Assembly (NCBI RefSeq): GCF_900604485.1
Contig: NZ_UWOP01000001.1
Span: forward strand, 977,501-1,041,500
Direction of reading: 5' to 3'
Source: Enterococcus mediterraneensis
GTDB lineage: Bacteria > Bacillota > Bacilli > Lactobacillales > Enterococcaceae
DNA: 64,000 nt
In this document: positions 19,250-27,724 of the stretch, in pieces
Layout: every line of letters begins with the position of its first letter
How positions within the stretch are numbered: the first letter of the stretch is position 1
The notes under the pieces: model-generated
What the model was told of the DNA's origin: nothing
Database searches by the model: none
The model's input: only the letters and a program-made list of their open reading frames with translations
Program-made: the position numbers and the translations under genes

Positions 19250-20428
19250 ATGAAAAAAATCTATCTTGATGACAGTTATCAACAGATTTGCCAAACACAG
19301 ATCACCTCGCAAAACTATGACGGAAATGATTATTATGTGACATTAGCTGAGACGATCATTTATCCTGGCGGAGGCGGCCAACCGGCGGATCTTGCTTGGA
19401 TCAATGACAAAAAGGTCTTAGCCATCAAGGAGAGCAAGGAGTCGGAAGAAGTCCGCTATTATCTCGAAAACCCGCTGCCGGATACTGCGGTCACTGTTAA
19501 AATCGATTGGCAGCGCCGCTTTGATTTTATGCAGCAGCATACCGGTCAGCATCTTTTCGCCCGTGCCTGTGAAAATCTTTTTGCCGCTGATATCCGTCAG
19601 GAGCAGATCACCGAAAACGATTCTTTCTTTGAGATCAGCGGTCAGCAATTGTCGGAAAAAGAACTCCAAAGGGCAATTGTCCAGAGCAATCAGATCATCC
19701 AGGCTCATCGACAAGTGAAGATCTTATACCCTGCTGCTGATCAGCTGACTTCGCTGCCGCATCTGACCCATCCGCCAACGTATTTTCTTGGGTTGCGTTT
19801 GATCGCTGTTGATGGTTTCGACACGATCGGCTGCGGCGGCACCCATGTAAGAAATACCAGCGAGATCCAGATAATTTTATTGGATAAAATCAAACATACA
19901 AAAAAAGGCACGACGGTCCATTTCTCCTGTGGTAACCGTGCGGCAAAAAACTATCAGACACAGCAAGAACTAATCCAAGAAGCTATTTCTTCCGCTAACA
20001 TCTCCGTTGACGAGCTGCCGCAATTTATCAGTACTCAGCAGCAAGAGATCAAGGGATTAAAGGATCGTTTGGCGGTCTTTCAATTGCAAGAGCTGGTGGA
20101 TAATGGCAACCAGCGGACACCTCATTTCGTCGTCAGCCATGGCGACAAGATTGATGGAAAGCTGTTGCGTCAGGCCGCACAGCAATTAGCTGAAAAAACA
20201 CCTAATGCCCTGATCGCTGTTTTCACTGAAGAAGACGAGATTTTACGTTACCATTTGCGAATCGCATCAGCTGACAAACTCTCTGTCAGAGAATTGATCC
20301 AAACGATCAACCGACAGCTGTCTGGAAAAGGCGGCGGTTCTCCTGTAATGGGAGACGGGACCGTACCCCTTGATCATAAAGAGGAATTTCTGACATTGGC
20401 GGAAACTGCCAGCGAAAAACTCAGATAA
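19250..20428 (+). CDS. Alanyl-tRNA editing protein AlaX-L
   Basis: Freestanding editing factor that hydrolyses Ser-tRNA(Ala) and possibly Gly-tRNA(Ala). The zinc site of the editing domain is HTGQH (H97, H101) with C195 and H199 in GCGGTH; the N-terminal part carries YPGGGGQPAD as in the AlaRS core, and the C-terminal third resembles the DHHA1 domain, ending in GKGGGS. At 392 residues it is the long (type II) form. It begins 6 bases after pepO and shares its terminator. The start AUG has only a weak ribosome site, in keeping with coupling to pepO. Confidence 0.88.
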   Translation: MKKIYLDDSYQQICQTQITSQNYDGNDYYVTLAETIIYPGGGGQPADLAWINDKKVLAIKESKESEEVRYYLENPLPDTAVTVKIDWQRRFDFMQQHTGQHLFARACENLFAADIRQEQITENDSFFEISGQQLSEKELQRAIVQSNQIIQAHRQVKILYPAADQLTSLPHLTHPPTYFLGLRLIAVDGFDTIGCGGTHVRNTSEIQIILLDKIKHTKKGTTVHFSCGNRAAKNYQTQQELIQEAISSANISVDELPQFISTQQQEIKGLKDRLAVFQLQELVDNGNQRTPHFVVSHGDKIDGKLLRQAAQQLAEKTPNALIAVFTEEDEILRYHLRIASADKLSVRELIQTINRQLSGKGGGSPVMGDGTVPLDHKEEFLTLAETASEKLR

Positions 20429-20437
20429 ATCAGAAAA

Positions 20438-20479
20438 AAATACCCGAGGGACAGTAATTTACTCTGTCTCTCGGGTATT
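20438..20479. terminator. Terminator between alaX and the convergent small gene
   Basis: TACCCGAG-GACAG pairs with CTGTC-CTCGGGTA with a single internal mismatch; A- and T-rich flanks lie on both sides. Confidence 0.8.
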
Positions 20480-20515
20480 GCTTTTGGACCGCGGTCCCAG
20501 CTTTTTACGCTGTTT

Positions 20516-20824
20516 TTATTTCTTTTGGTTTTTCAGTGCTTTTTCCATCAGTTCGGTTAATGAAGAAAATTGGGAATTCTGATTGACTACTTCGTCCGCT
20601 TTTGCTTTTTTCTCAGGATTTTTCAAAACATCTGTGATCTGGTTGGTATTTTGGACACCGATTTTTGATAACAGATTGTCTTTTTGTCCAAAATCAGTAT
20701 ATTTTTGTAAAAAGTCCTGATTCAGCAAATCACCTAAATTGATCCCGCTTTTTTGCAGATCAGATAAGATCCCTGGAATATCCGATAAATCAAAGCCATC
20801 CTTCAAACGATCAAAAATACTCAT
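20516..20824 (-). CDS. Conserved hypothetical small protein
   Basis: I do not recognise this 102-residue protein. It is soluble and mostly helical, with alternating DLSDIPGILSDLQKSGINLG and DLLNQDFLQKYTDFGQKD stretches and a basic end. The ATG follows AAGGGGGAA, and the frame is complete, so it is very probably a real gene. It lies 71 bases downstream of the isochorismatase-fold gene on the same strand and may be the last member of the nudF-macP-mtnN operon. Confidence 0.7.
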   Translation of the reverse strand: MSIFDRLKDGFDLSDIPGILSDLQKSGINLGDLLNQDFLQKYTDFGQKDNLLSKIGVQNTNQITDVLKNPEKKAKADEVVNQNSQFSSLTELMEKALKNQKK

Positions 20825-20895
20825 TTTCTATTCCCCCTTTTTATTTAAGTATAAGGGAGAATCAAAAAATTCACGAGGAGTATGCTTTCATCATT

Positions 20896-21444
20896 TTATC
20901 CAATGATCTCTGCGCCTAATGTCTGTTCAAAATGTCTTAATGCCCATTCATGACCGACTGGATCAAAACTGGCTACAGCATCTTTGTAGATATGCAGTTT
21001 GTACCCTAGATTATAGGCATCGACTGCGGTATGCAGGACACAGATATCTGTACAAACGCCTGTCAGATAAAGATCCGTGATCCCTCGTTCTCGCAAGCGG
21101 ATATCCAAATCTGTGCCGCTGAAAGCTGAGTAATGGCGTTTATCGATCCAATAAACGTTTCGGCGGGTTTGATTTTGTTGATAAACATCCGCTAACTGTC
21201 CGTATAATTCGCGACCAGATGTGCCTTCCACATTATGAGGCGGAAATAATTTATTTTCCGGATGGTAGTCATCTTGCGGATCATGCATATCAATAGCGAA
21301 AACTACATATTCTTCTGCTTCAATAAACTCTTTTGTCTTGTCTACTAAAAAAGATTCGATCTGCTGGCCTGCTTCACCTGTCGTCAACTTGCCATCTGTT
21401 GCTACAAAATCATACGTGTAGTCGATGGAGATCAATGCCTTCAT
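20896..21444 (-). CDS. pncA: Nicotinamidase/isochorismatase family protein (PncA-like)
   Basis: The 182-residue hydrolase has the cysteine-hydrolase triad D8, K102 (IDKRHYSAF) and C135 (CTDICVLHTA), and metal ligands D52, H54 and H70 in DMHD and PPHN. The context SAFSGTDLD after the lysine fits nicotinamidases, which turn nicotinamide into nicotinate for NAD salvage. Start ATG with AGGAGG. It sits 11 bases after mtnN, so it belongs to the operon nudF-macP-mtnN. Other isochorismatase-fold amidases cannot be excluded. Confidence 0.85.
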   Translation of the reverse strand: MKALISIDYTYDFVATDGKLTTGEAGQQIESFLVDKTKEFIEAEEYVVFAIDMHDPQDDYHPENKLFPPHNVEGTSGRELYGQLADVYQQNQTRRNVYWIDKRHYSAFSGTDLDIRLRERGITDLYLTGVCTDICVLHTAVDAYNLGYKLHIYKDAVASFDPVGHEWALRHFEQTLGAEIIG

Positions 21445-21455
21445 TATTTTCCCTC

Positions 21456-22151
21456 CTATTTTAGATGATTCACAAATTCAATAACCATTTCGGCGGAACG
21501 TTTCCCGGCTTCCTCGATAAATTCATCAAAGCTTTGTGTTGCTTGATGGTCTGCGGTATCACTGATAGCCCGCACTACTAAGAACGGAATCTTGAATTGC
21601 TGTGCAGTTTGCGCGATCGCCGCTCCTTCCATTTCGCAAGCTAAAGCGTCTGGAAAGTCAGCCAAGATTTTTTGGATTTTTTCAGGATGATCGACAAACG
21701 TGTCTCCTGTGACGATCAATCCTTTTTTGACGTTCAGCTGCGTTTTTTCCGCCGCTTCAGTCATAGTTTGGATCAAATAACGGCTCGCTTCAAAATATAG
21801 CGGCATCCCGCCTGGAAGCTGCCCCGGCTGATAACCAAATCCGGTCACATCTACATCAAAATAAGCCAACTTGTCAGAAATCACTATGTCGCCAACAGAA
21901 AGACCTTTGCCGATTCCTCCAGCAGATCCGGTGTTGATCACCATATTCACACCATATTTCTGGATAAGCAGGCTGGTAGTGATAGATGCTGCGACTTTTC
22001 CGATCCCCGAGCGGACCACGATCACTTCATGATGTCCTAATGTTCCTGAAATAAACAGAGCATTGCCCCGTTCCCAAGAAATAGGTGCTTCTATTTTTTC
22101 TCGCAAGATCTTGATCTCTTGTTCCATTGCACCGATAATTCCGATTTTCAT
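21456..22151 (-). CDS. mtnN: 5'-methylthioadenosine/S-adenosylhomocysteine nucleosidase
   Basis: Splits adenine from methylthioadenosine, S-adenosylhomocysteine and 5'-deoxyadenosine; it feeds methionine recycling and the AI-2 precursor S-ribosylhomocysteine. The 231 residues show GIIGAMEQEI with catalytic Glu12, the NTGSAGGI loop, the EMEGAAIAQ segment and SDTAD with the acid Asp. Length is standard. Strong GGAGG ribosome site. It follows macP by 30 bases, an arrangement also found in streptococci. Confidence 0.95.
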   Translation of the reverse strand: MKIGIIGAMEQEIKILREKIEAPISWERGNALFISGTLGHHEVIVVRSGIGKVAASITTSLLIQKYGVNMVINTGSAGGIGKGLSVGDIVISDKLAYFDVDVTGFGYQPGQLPGGMPLYFEASRYLIQTMTEAAEKTQLNVKKGLIVTGDTFVDHPEKIQKILADFPDALACEMEGAAIAQTAQQFKIPFLVVRAISDTADHQATQSFDEFIEEAGKRSAEMVIEFVNHLK

Positions 22152-22181
22152 CTGTATACCTCCATTTTTTATGTATGCTTA

Positions 22182-22487
22182 TTATAAGAAAAAGACAGCC
22201 ATCATCACGATTACGATCAGCAAGAAAACAATCACGATCGCTTTCATCAAAAAGTTGTTCATAGCGCGGGATTTTTGTTTTTCACCGCTTCTGGTTTTGG
22301 TGATGGGTTTATTTTTTTTATTCTCTTTACGATAAAAGTTGGAGATTTCTTTCTCTTTTTTTTGGTACTCTTTTTCTGATTGTTTCACCATCTTAGGCGT
22401 TGGGTTCGGCCTCGTTTTTTCTATAGGTGTCTCTTGCTGCCGATGTTTTCGTAATTGTGATCGAGTAACTAGCGGTTCTTTGGCCAT
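22182..22487 (-). CDS. macP: MacP-like cell wall synthase accessory protein
   Basis: The 101-residue protein has a long basic cytoplasmic part and a single C-terminal membrane helix (about residues 80-101), a tail-anchored layout. It opens MAKEPLVTRSQLRKHRQ, similar to the P-L-(L/V)-T-R start of MacP. In Streptococcus pneumoniae MacP is a substrate of the kinase StkP and activates the penicillin-binding protein PBP2a. The same neighbours, a NUDIX ADP-ribose hydrolase and mtnN, surround it there, and this synteny is the main support. Possible phosphorylated threonines are T20, T25 and T30. ORF overlap is nil; it starts 2 bases after nudF. Confidence 0.65.
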   Translation of the reverse strand: MAKEPLVTRSQLRKHRQQETPIEKTRPNPTPKMVKQSEKEYQKKEKEISNFYRKENKKNKPITKTRSGEKQKSRAMNNFLMKAIVIVFLLIVIVMMAVFFL

Positions 22488-22489
22488 TG

Positions 22490-23059
22490 CTAATTACCGC
22501 CTTTCTTTAATTGTTCAAGCTCCCAATATTGGATCGCGAAGATCGTTTTGGCGTCGCAGATAGTTTGGTCAGCGATCGCTTGTTTTGCTTCAGCTAAAGA
22601 CAGTCTGTAAAGCTCCAATACTTCATCCTCATCTTGGGGCAGCGGATTTTCTACTTTCTCCAATTCTTCTGCATGATACAAATGCAAAAGCTCATTGGCA
22701 AATCCCGGTGATAGATACATGGATGCGACATGAGTCATTTTTCCTGGGCGATAGCCGGTCTCTTCTTCCAATTCCCGCCGACCAGTCTCTTCTGGGTGAC
22801 GACCTTCTCCAGGATCGATCTTCCCTGCCGGAATCTCCAACAGCACTCGTTCAAGGGGCTTGCGAAACTGTCTGACAAACAGCATCTTGTTATCAATGAT
22901 AGCGATGATCCCCACACCGCCAGGATGGAATACTAATTCACGTTGGGCTGTGCCGCCGTCTGGCAAACGAACATCATCCAGAGCGACATCAATGATCTTG
23001 CCATGGAAGATCTCTTTTCGGCGGATCGTTTTTTCCTCAAAATCTTCAAAGGAAAGCAT
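22490..23059 (-). CDS. nudF: ADP-ribose pyrophosphatase (NUDIX)
   Basis: Cuts ADP-ribose to AMP and ribose 5-phosphate. The 189-residue protein has the NUDIX region AGKIDPGEGRHPEETG followed by RRELEEETGY (residues 78-103), with the catalytic glutamates in EEET. The N-terminal strand-rich part and the P-G-G-V-G-I loop fit the ADPRase group rather than MutT. It heads a four- or five-gene operon. Ribosome site GTAGGG is weak to fair. Confidence 0.9.
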   Translation of the reverse strand: MLSFEDFEEKTIRRKEIFHGKIIDVALDDVRLPDGGTAQRELVFHPGGVGIIAIIDNKMLFVRQFRKPLERVLLEIPAGKIDPGEGRHPEETGRRELEEETGYRPGKMTHVASMYLSPGFANELLHLYHAEELEKVENPLPQDEDEVLELYRLSLAEAKQAIADQTICDAKTIFAIQYWELEQLKKGGN

Positions 23060-23198
23060 TTTTTTCCCTACTTTCTCTACTTTCTATCGTTTCTTGTAGT
23101 ATACACAAATTTTTGATCCAATGCGTTTAATTTTATCATAAAGATTACGATTTTCCTAAATCGAAAAAATCAATCGCTAGTCTGATTTTTTTCTTAAC

Positions 23199-23226
23199 CT
23201 TTACATGCTAGAATAATGATGTAAAG
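23199..23226 (+). promoter_or_regulatory. Operator-like dyad over an extended -10 promoter of xpaC
   Basis: CTTTACAT (23199-23206) and ATGTAAAG (23219-23226) are exact complements 12 bases apart. Between them TGCTAGAAT forms an extended -10 element (TAGAAT 23209-23214). A repressor bound here would block the xpaC-telA transcript. I cannot name the regulator. Confidence 0.5.
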
Positions 23227-23273
23227 TTAATCTCATAAAGAAATACTCAACTATCATGCAGGAGGATTAGATA

Positions 23274-23915
23274 ATGAAAAAACTGTTACTCACATTGCTC
23301 GCTGCAGTAGGAATCCTTTTCCTTTTATTTGCCGAGATGGATGGGTTTCATGTCATGCCCGGCATTTTACTTATTGGAGGTATCATATTGATCTTTTTTG
23401 GTGCAAAACGAAAAAAACCAACGAAAAAAGAAGAACTTCCCGCCCTTTCGAAGGAAAAAGAAGCTCATTACCTTAAAAGCGGTATGAGTGAAAGCGAGAT
23501 CGATTTTTTCAGGGAAACAATGAATCAAGCGAAATCGCAAATCCAACATCTGCAAGGAAACATCAACAACAGTGCAAAATTGAAAGCTATCGATTTGCGC
23601 CATGACACGTTGCGAGCTGCCAAGGCTCTGTTCAAAGAATTGGTCAAAGAACCGCAAAAATTGCATTCTGCCAGCCATTTTCTTTATACACACTTGCCAA
23701 ACATGGTGGATCTGACCGATAAATTTATCGAGATCAACAGCCATGAGATCAAAAGTAAAGAAACCTACGACAAAATCGAAGAAAGTTCTCAAATCATCGA
23801 TCAGATGGCTGCGTTGATCAGCCAAGATTATCAGCAATTTGTCGCTGATGATTTAGATGATATCGATATCGAACTTTCGATTGCCAAACAAAGCTTAAAA
23901 CGAGATAATGGATAA
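23274..23915 (+). CDS. xpaC: XpaC-like 5-bromo-4-chloroindolyl phosphate hydrolysis family protein
   Basis: The 213-residue protein has two N-terminal membrane helices (about residues 4-20 and 27-43) and a helical, charged cytoplasmic domain. It is recognised mainly by its pairing with telA and by this layout; XpaC was named in Bacillus for a phosphate-ester staining phenotype, and its biochemical role is unsettled. In Bacillus and other Firmicutes XpaC/TelA pairs are tied to envelope stress. ATG follows CAGGAGG. The dyad upstream suggests inducible expression. Confidence 0.75.
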   Translation: MKKLLLTLLAAVGILFLLFAEMDGFHVMPGILLIGGIILIFFGAKRKKPTKKEELPALSKEKEAHYLKSGMSESEIDFFRETMNQAKSQIQHLQGNINNSAKLKAIDLRHDTLRAAKALFKELVKEPQKLHSASHFLYTHLPNMVDLTDKFIEINSHEIKSKETYDKIEESSQIIDQMAALISQDYQQFVADDLDDIDIELSIAKQSLKRDNG

Positions 23916-23951
23916 GAAGGGCTGAGGGCTTGTGCCCCAGCAAAAATCAAT

Positions 23952-24034
23952 ATCCGAACGATAGTCGACTTCTCGATCGTTGTATTTCAGCGGCGAGGAC
24001 CTGCCGCAATGCAGGAGTACTTCTACGTTCGGAT
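23952..24034. terminator. Long interrupted hairpin between xpaC and telA
   Basis: ATCCGAACG (23952-23960) and CGTTCGGAT (24026-24034) close a long imperfect stem; inside it CCTGC and GCAGG form a small hairpin. TTTTCTC follows on the right. It may reduce read-through into telA, or protect RNA ends. The same 9-bp arms recur at 36980-37064. Confidence 0.5.
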
Positions 24035-24114
24035 GTTTTCTCTATCACAGTCTAAGACACACTGTTTTACTTAAACTAATCAAATTACTGAAGGCTCTTT
24101 TAGGAGGAAAGAAA

Positions 24115-25311
24115 ATGACGGAACAATTACCCAAAACCCAAGACGTCGACACGACTTTAGACGACTTATTGAACAATCCCTTTTCAACACCTGTCGGATC
24201 TTTGACTGAGACCCAGCAAACAGAGATCGCCGCATTGAAAGAACAACAAAAAGCGAATCGCTTGATCGATAAATTGCCCCCTGAACGACAAGTACAAGCG
24301 CAGGAACTGGCAACTAAGATCGATCCTACCGATCAGCAAGCAGTCATTACTTATGGAGCTGTCGCGCAAGAAAAACTCAGCTCTTTTTCACAATCAATGC
24401 TCAACCATGTCCAAGCTGCAGATATCGGTCCAGTAGGAGACTCTTTGACTGAACTGATGTATCGGCTGCAAGAAGCCAATCCTGATGAATTGCGGGCAGG
24501 AGAAGGCAATATTTTTCAACGAGTATTTGGTAAAGTCAAACAATCGATCTATGAGATCACCGCTAAATACCAAAAAATCGGTGCGCAGATCGACAAGATC
24601 GCGGTAAAATTGGAAAAAGAAAAAGACGGTCTATTAAAAGACAATCTGATGCTGGAACAACTTTATCATAAAAACAAAGACTATTTTGACGCGCTGAATA
24701 TCTATATCGCAGCCGGCGAATTGAAAATGGAAGAACTGCAAACCAAGATCATTCCTGAAGCAATGCAAAAAGCGCAGCAATCCGGCGATCAAATGGACGC
24801 GCAGATCGCCAACGATTATACCCAATTTTTAGATCGTTTGGATAAACGGACCCATGACTTGCGCCTTGCTCGTCAAGTGACGATCCAACAAGCGCCTCAA
24901 ATCCGCTTGATCCAAAATACCAATCAGGCGTTGGCTGAAAAGATCCAAGCCTCAATCAACACCGCTATCCCATTATGGAAAAACCAAGTGGTGATCGCAT
25001 TGACCTTACTTCGCCAAAAAGACGCTGTGACCGCGCAACGACAAGTATCTGAGACTACGAATGATTTACTGAAGAAAAACTCAGAGATGCTGAAAGTCTC
25101 TGCCATTGAAACAGCAAAAGAAAATGAGCGAGGGATCGTTGATATCGAGACATTGCAAAAAACCCAAAATGATTTAGTGGAAACGATCCAAGAAACATTA
25201 CGGATCCAAAAAGAAGGTAAAGAAAAACGCCGTGCCGCTGAGATCGAACTTGGTACGATGGAAGAAGATCTGAAACAGAAATTACTGGATATGACTTCTG
25301 AACACAATTAA
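24115..25311 (+). CDS. telA: TelA-family toxic anion resistance protein
   Basis: The 398-residue protein belongs to the TelA/YceH family first linked to tellurite resistance. It is soluble, highly helical and rich in charged residues, with the family core around [19 protein letters not shown] and [14 protein letters not shown]. Its molecular function is unknown; family members often affect envelope stress and tolerance to cell-wall agents. I start it at the ATG at 24115, which has TAGGAGG 8 bases upstream; the frame upstream lies in the hairpin and is not conserved. It pairs with xpaC and ends in a strong terminator. Confidence 0.88.
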   Translation: MTEQLPKTQDVDTTLDDLLNNPFSTPVGSLTETQQTEIAALKEQQKANRLIDKLPPERQVQAQELATKIDPTDQQAVITYGAVAQEKLSSFSQSMLNHVQAADIGPVGDSLTELMYRLQEANPDELRAGEGNIFQRVFGKVKQSIYEITAKYQKIGAQIDKIAVKLEKEKDGLLKDNLMLEQLYHKNKDYFDALNIYIAAGELKMEELQTKIIPEAMQKAQQSGDQMDAQIANDYTQFLDRLDKRTHDLRLARQVTIQQAPQIRLIQNTNQALAEKIQASINTAIPLWKNQVVIALTLLRQKDAVTAQRQVSETTNDLLKKNSEMLKVSAIETAKENERGIVDIETLQKTQNDLVETIQETLRIQKEGKEKRRAAEIELGTMEEDLKQKLLDMTSEHN

Positions 25312-25312
25312 T

Positions 25313-25359
25313 AAAAAAAATCGCACTTTCCTGAAATAGTTCCGGAAAGTGCGATTTTT
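25313..25359. terminator. Bidirectional terminator between telA and the permease
   Basis: TCGCACTTTCC and GGAAAGTGCGA make a perfect 11-bp stem with an A-run on one side and a T-run on the other. Confidence 0.9.
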
Positions 25360-26736
25360 TTATTTTTTATTCAGCGAACTATTGCGATAGCCATATAGGA
25401 AATAAATCAGCAGTCCGATGACTAATGTAATAGCGAAAATGATCCATGTCATCGGTTTTAACCGAGACATTAAAAACAGACATGACAGGATCGAAATACA
25501 TGGCAGGACGGGTACCCACGGCATTTTAAATTCGCCTGGTTTTGGTTTGCCGATCATTTTACGCAATTTCAAGATTCCCAAAGAAACCATGATTAGATAG
25601 GCCAGTGCGACGATGTTCGTCAATTCGGCCAGCATCTGCAAAGGAAAAGCCGCGGCAAACACTAAGGCGATCACGCCAGCCACCATCGTAGCGTTCTTTG
25701 GTGTCCGATGTTTCGGATCGATTTTTTGCATGAATTTCGGCAGCAGACCGTCTTTACTGATGGCATAAAGCAAACGCGCCAAAGAATACATCATCGAAAT
25801 CGTAACCGTCAATAACGTAAGGATCGCTCCAACTGAAATGACTGATCCGACAAATCCGTGTCCAACAAAGCGCATCGCAAAAGCTACCGGGTCTTTGACT
25901 CCTAATTCAGTATACGGAACGATCCCGGTCAAGATTAATGTCACAACGATATATAATAACGTAGCGATCCCAATGGCACCGATGATTCCTTTTGGTACAT
26001 CCTTTTGCGGATTTTTGACTTCTTCGGCTGCCATTGCCACAGCGTCAAATCCTAAAAAGGCGAAGAAAACCAATGCAGCTCCGTCAAAGACACCAGAAAA
26101 ACCAAACGGCATGAACGGCTGCCAATTATCCGGTTTCACAAAAAAGAGTCCGAAAACCACAAATAAGGCAATGATACCGAATTTGACATACACCATAAGA
26201 TTATTCAAGCGCAAAGCTTTTTTCGTTTCTTGGCTTACCCAAAAAGTAACAAAAACAACTACCAATGCAGCGATCAAATCGATATAAGTCCCGTTTTCCG
26301 CATTATACCCGGCAGTCAACGCCTGCGGAAGATGAATCCCCAAGCTGTTCAAAAAGCCCTGCACATATCCAGACCAGCCGGACGCTACCGATGAAACCGC
26401 TAATAAAAATTCACACAACAGAAACCAGCCGGTCATCCAAGCTGCCAGCTCCCCAAAAACCACGTAGATATACGCATACGGTCCTCCTAGAACAGGGACG
26501 CGGGAAGCAAATTCAGCAAAGCTCAAACCTGATAGGCCGACGACGATCGCCGCTAAGACAAATGAGATCGTCAACGCCGGACCCGCCATGTCGGAAGAAG
26601 CGACACCGGTCACAACGAAGATCCCGGTGCCAATGATCGCTCCAATCCCCAACATGATCAAATCTTTGACCTTTAAGCTTTTTTTCATGTAGCTTGGCTG
26701 TTCAACTGTAATTTCTTTTTTTCTGAAAAGATCCAT
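25360..26736 (-). CDS. APC-family amino acid permease (CAT/YfnA-like)
   Basis: Twelve-to-thirteen helix transporter of about 458 residues. The first helix carries GIGAIIGTGIFVVTG, the APC substrate-site motif, and FAFLGFDAVAMAAEEVKNP matches the conserved loop after helix 6 in the cationic amino acid transporter group. The substrate (cationic or branched-chain amino acid) cannot be told by eye. I chose the ATG at 26736 because GGAGG lies 5 bases before it and inside the longer frame. It starts 33 bases after glcU and is probably cotranscribed with it. Confidence 0.85.
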   Translation of the reverse strand: MDLFRKKEITVEQPSYMKKSLKVKDLIMLGIGAIIGTGIFVVTGVASSDMAGPALTISFVLAAIVVGLSGLSFAEFASRVPVLGGPYAYIYVVFGELAAWMTGWFLLCEFLLAVSSVASGWSGYVQGFLNSLGIHLPQALTAGYNAENGTYIDLIAALVVVFVTFWVSQETKKALRLNNLMVYVKFGIIALFVVFGLFFVKPDNWQPFMPFGFSGVFDGAALVFFAFLGFDAVAMAAEEVKNPQKDVPKGIIGAIGIATLLYIVVTLILTGIVPYTELGVKDPVAFAMRFVGHGFVGSVISVGAILTLLTVTISMMYSLARLLYAISKDGLLPKFMQKIDPKHRTPKNATMVAGVIALVFAAAFPLQMLAELTNIVALAYLIMVSLGILKLRKMIGKPKPGEFKMPWVPVLPCISILSCLFLMSRLKPMTWIIFAITLVIGLLIYFLYGYRNSSLNKK

Positions 26737-26769
26737 AACACCCTCCATTTATTTGAGGCAGAATTCTCT

Positions 26770-27636
26770 TTAAGAGGCCTTCATATATCCTAAAAGGATA
26801 CCACCAAAAATAACAAAAAGGCAACCCAAAATCACATAAATCATTTCTTTTTTCGTTTTCCGTTCTCCTAGTAAGAAGATTCCGCCCAAAGTAGAGATGA
26901 TGATCCCCATTTGTGACAATGAAAAACCTACAGCTAAACCAACAACTTGGATCGTCAACAACATACATGCATTTCCGATCCCCCACAATAGTCCAGAAGT
27001 AGTATTGCGCCAAACAAATTTATTATATTGGATCTTACCAAGTGTAAATAACAACGCTCCTGCAAGCATCCCTACGCTTTGCGGCAGAATGATCGCCATT
27101 GGATCTAAATCGGCCCAGGTGATCAAAATCGTATAAACACCATAACCTAATGTTGAAATGATCAGCGCACGGAATCCTTTTGCAAAATCCAGCATTTTAT
27201 TACCGCTTTGCAGATTATTTTCCGGATCGCGTCTTGAAGTCAGATAGGCACCGATCACCAACAAGATCAATGCAAGAATCCCTAGACCATAATCGCGAGC
27301 GCCTGTCCATTCATGAAAGAAGATAGCGCCGGCCACTGTATTCAGCATCAACTGCATACCAGTCGACAACGGAAGTCCAACCGAAACTCCCATATACTGC
27401 ATCGCATGGAATTGACCATTTTGACCGACTACCCAAAAAAGACCTGACACAAAACCGATAAAGATGATCCATGTAGTCAATGTTGGTTGACTTACAGCAA
27501 AAACAACTAACGAAAATACAAAGGCACCAATAGTCATTCCTACGGTTTGTTGGTTGGCATCGCCGCCCATTTTCCCGCTGACTAATCCGATACTTCCCCA
27601 TGCAAACATAGGGACTAAAGCTATAATTAGTTCCAT
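26770..27636 (-). CDS. glcU: GRP-family sugar uptake protein GlcU/RbsU-like
   Basis: The 288-residue protein has ten predicted helices in two five-helix halves, typical of the glucose/ribose porter family. PMFAWGSIGLVSGKMGG and GVSVGLPLSTGMQL are recognisable family segments. GlcU imports glucose by proton symport; RbsU takes ribose, and the sequence alone does not decide between them. ATG follows AAGGAGA. A CcpA/LacI-like palindrome lies about 43 bases upstream. Confidence 0.85.
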   Translation of the reverse strand: MELIIALVPMFAWGSIGLVSGKMGGDANQQTVGMTIGAFVFSLVVFAVSQPTLTTWIIFIGFVSGLFWVVGQNGQFHAMQYMGVSVGLPLSTGMQLMLNTVAGAIFFHEWTGARDYGLGILALILLVIGAYLTSRRDPENNLQSGNKMLDFAKGFRALIISTLGYGVYTILITWADLDPMAIILPQSVGMLAGALLFTLGKIQYNKFVWRNTTSGLLWGIGNACMLLTIQVVGLAVGFSLSQMGIIISTLGGIFLLGERKTKKEMIYVILGCLFVIFGGILLGYMKAS

Positions 27637-27678
27637 ACAATTCTCCTTTTTTTAAACATACTTCGCTAGTTTAACAAC

Positions 27679-27690
27679 GAAAACGTTTGC
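27679..27690 (-). promoter_or_regulatory. LacI-family or cre-like palindrome upstream of glcU
   Basis: GAAAACGTTTGC has the central CG palindrome of LacI/GalR/CcpA operators but departs from the cre consensus at the outer bases. A TTGTTT...TAAACT promoter (spacer 18) may overlap it. Confidence 0.4.
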
Positions 27691-27724
27691 CAAACAAGAA
27701 AAAAATTGCCCTTATAGGTGCCTT

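Noticed and set aside
20486-20497. Perfect 12-base palindrome GGACCGCGGTCC
   Set aside because: Too short and self-complementary for a stable hairpin, and isolated; it may be chance or a restriction-type sequence.
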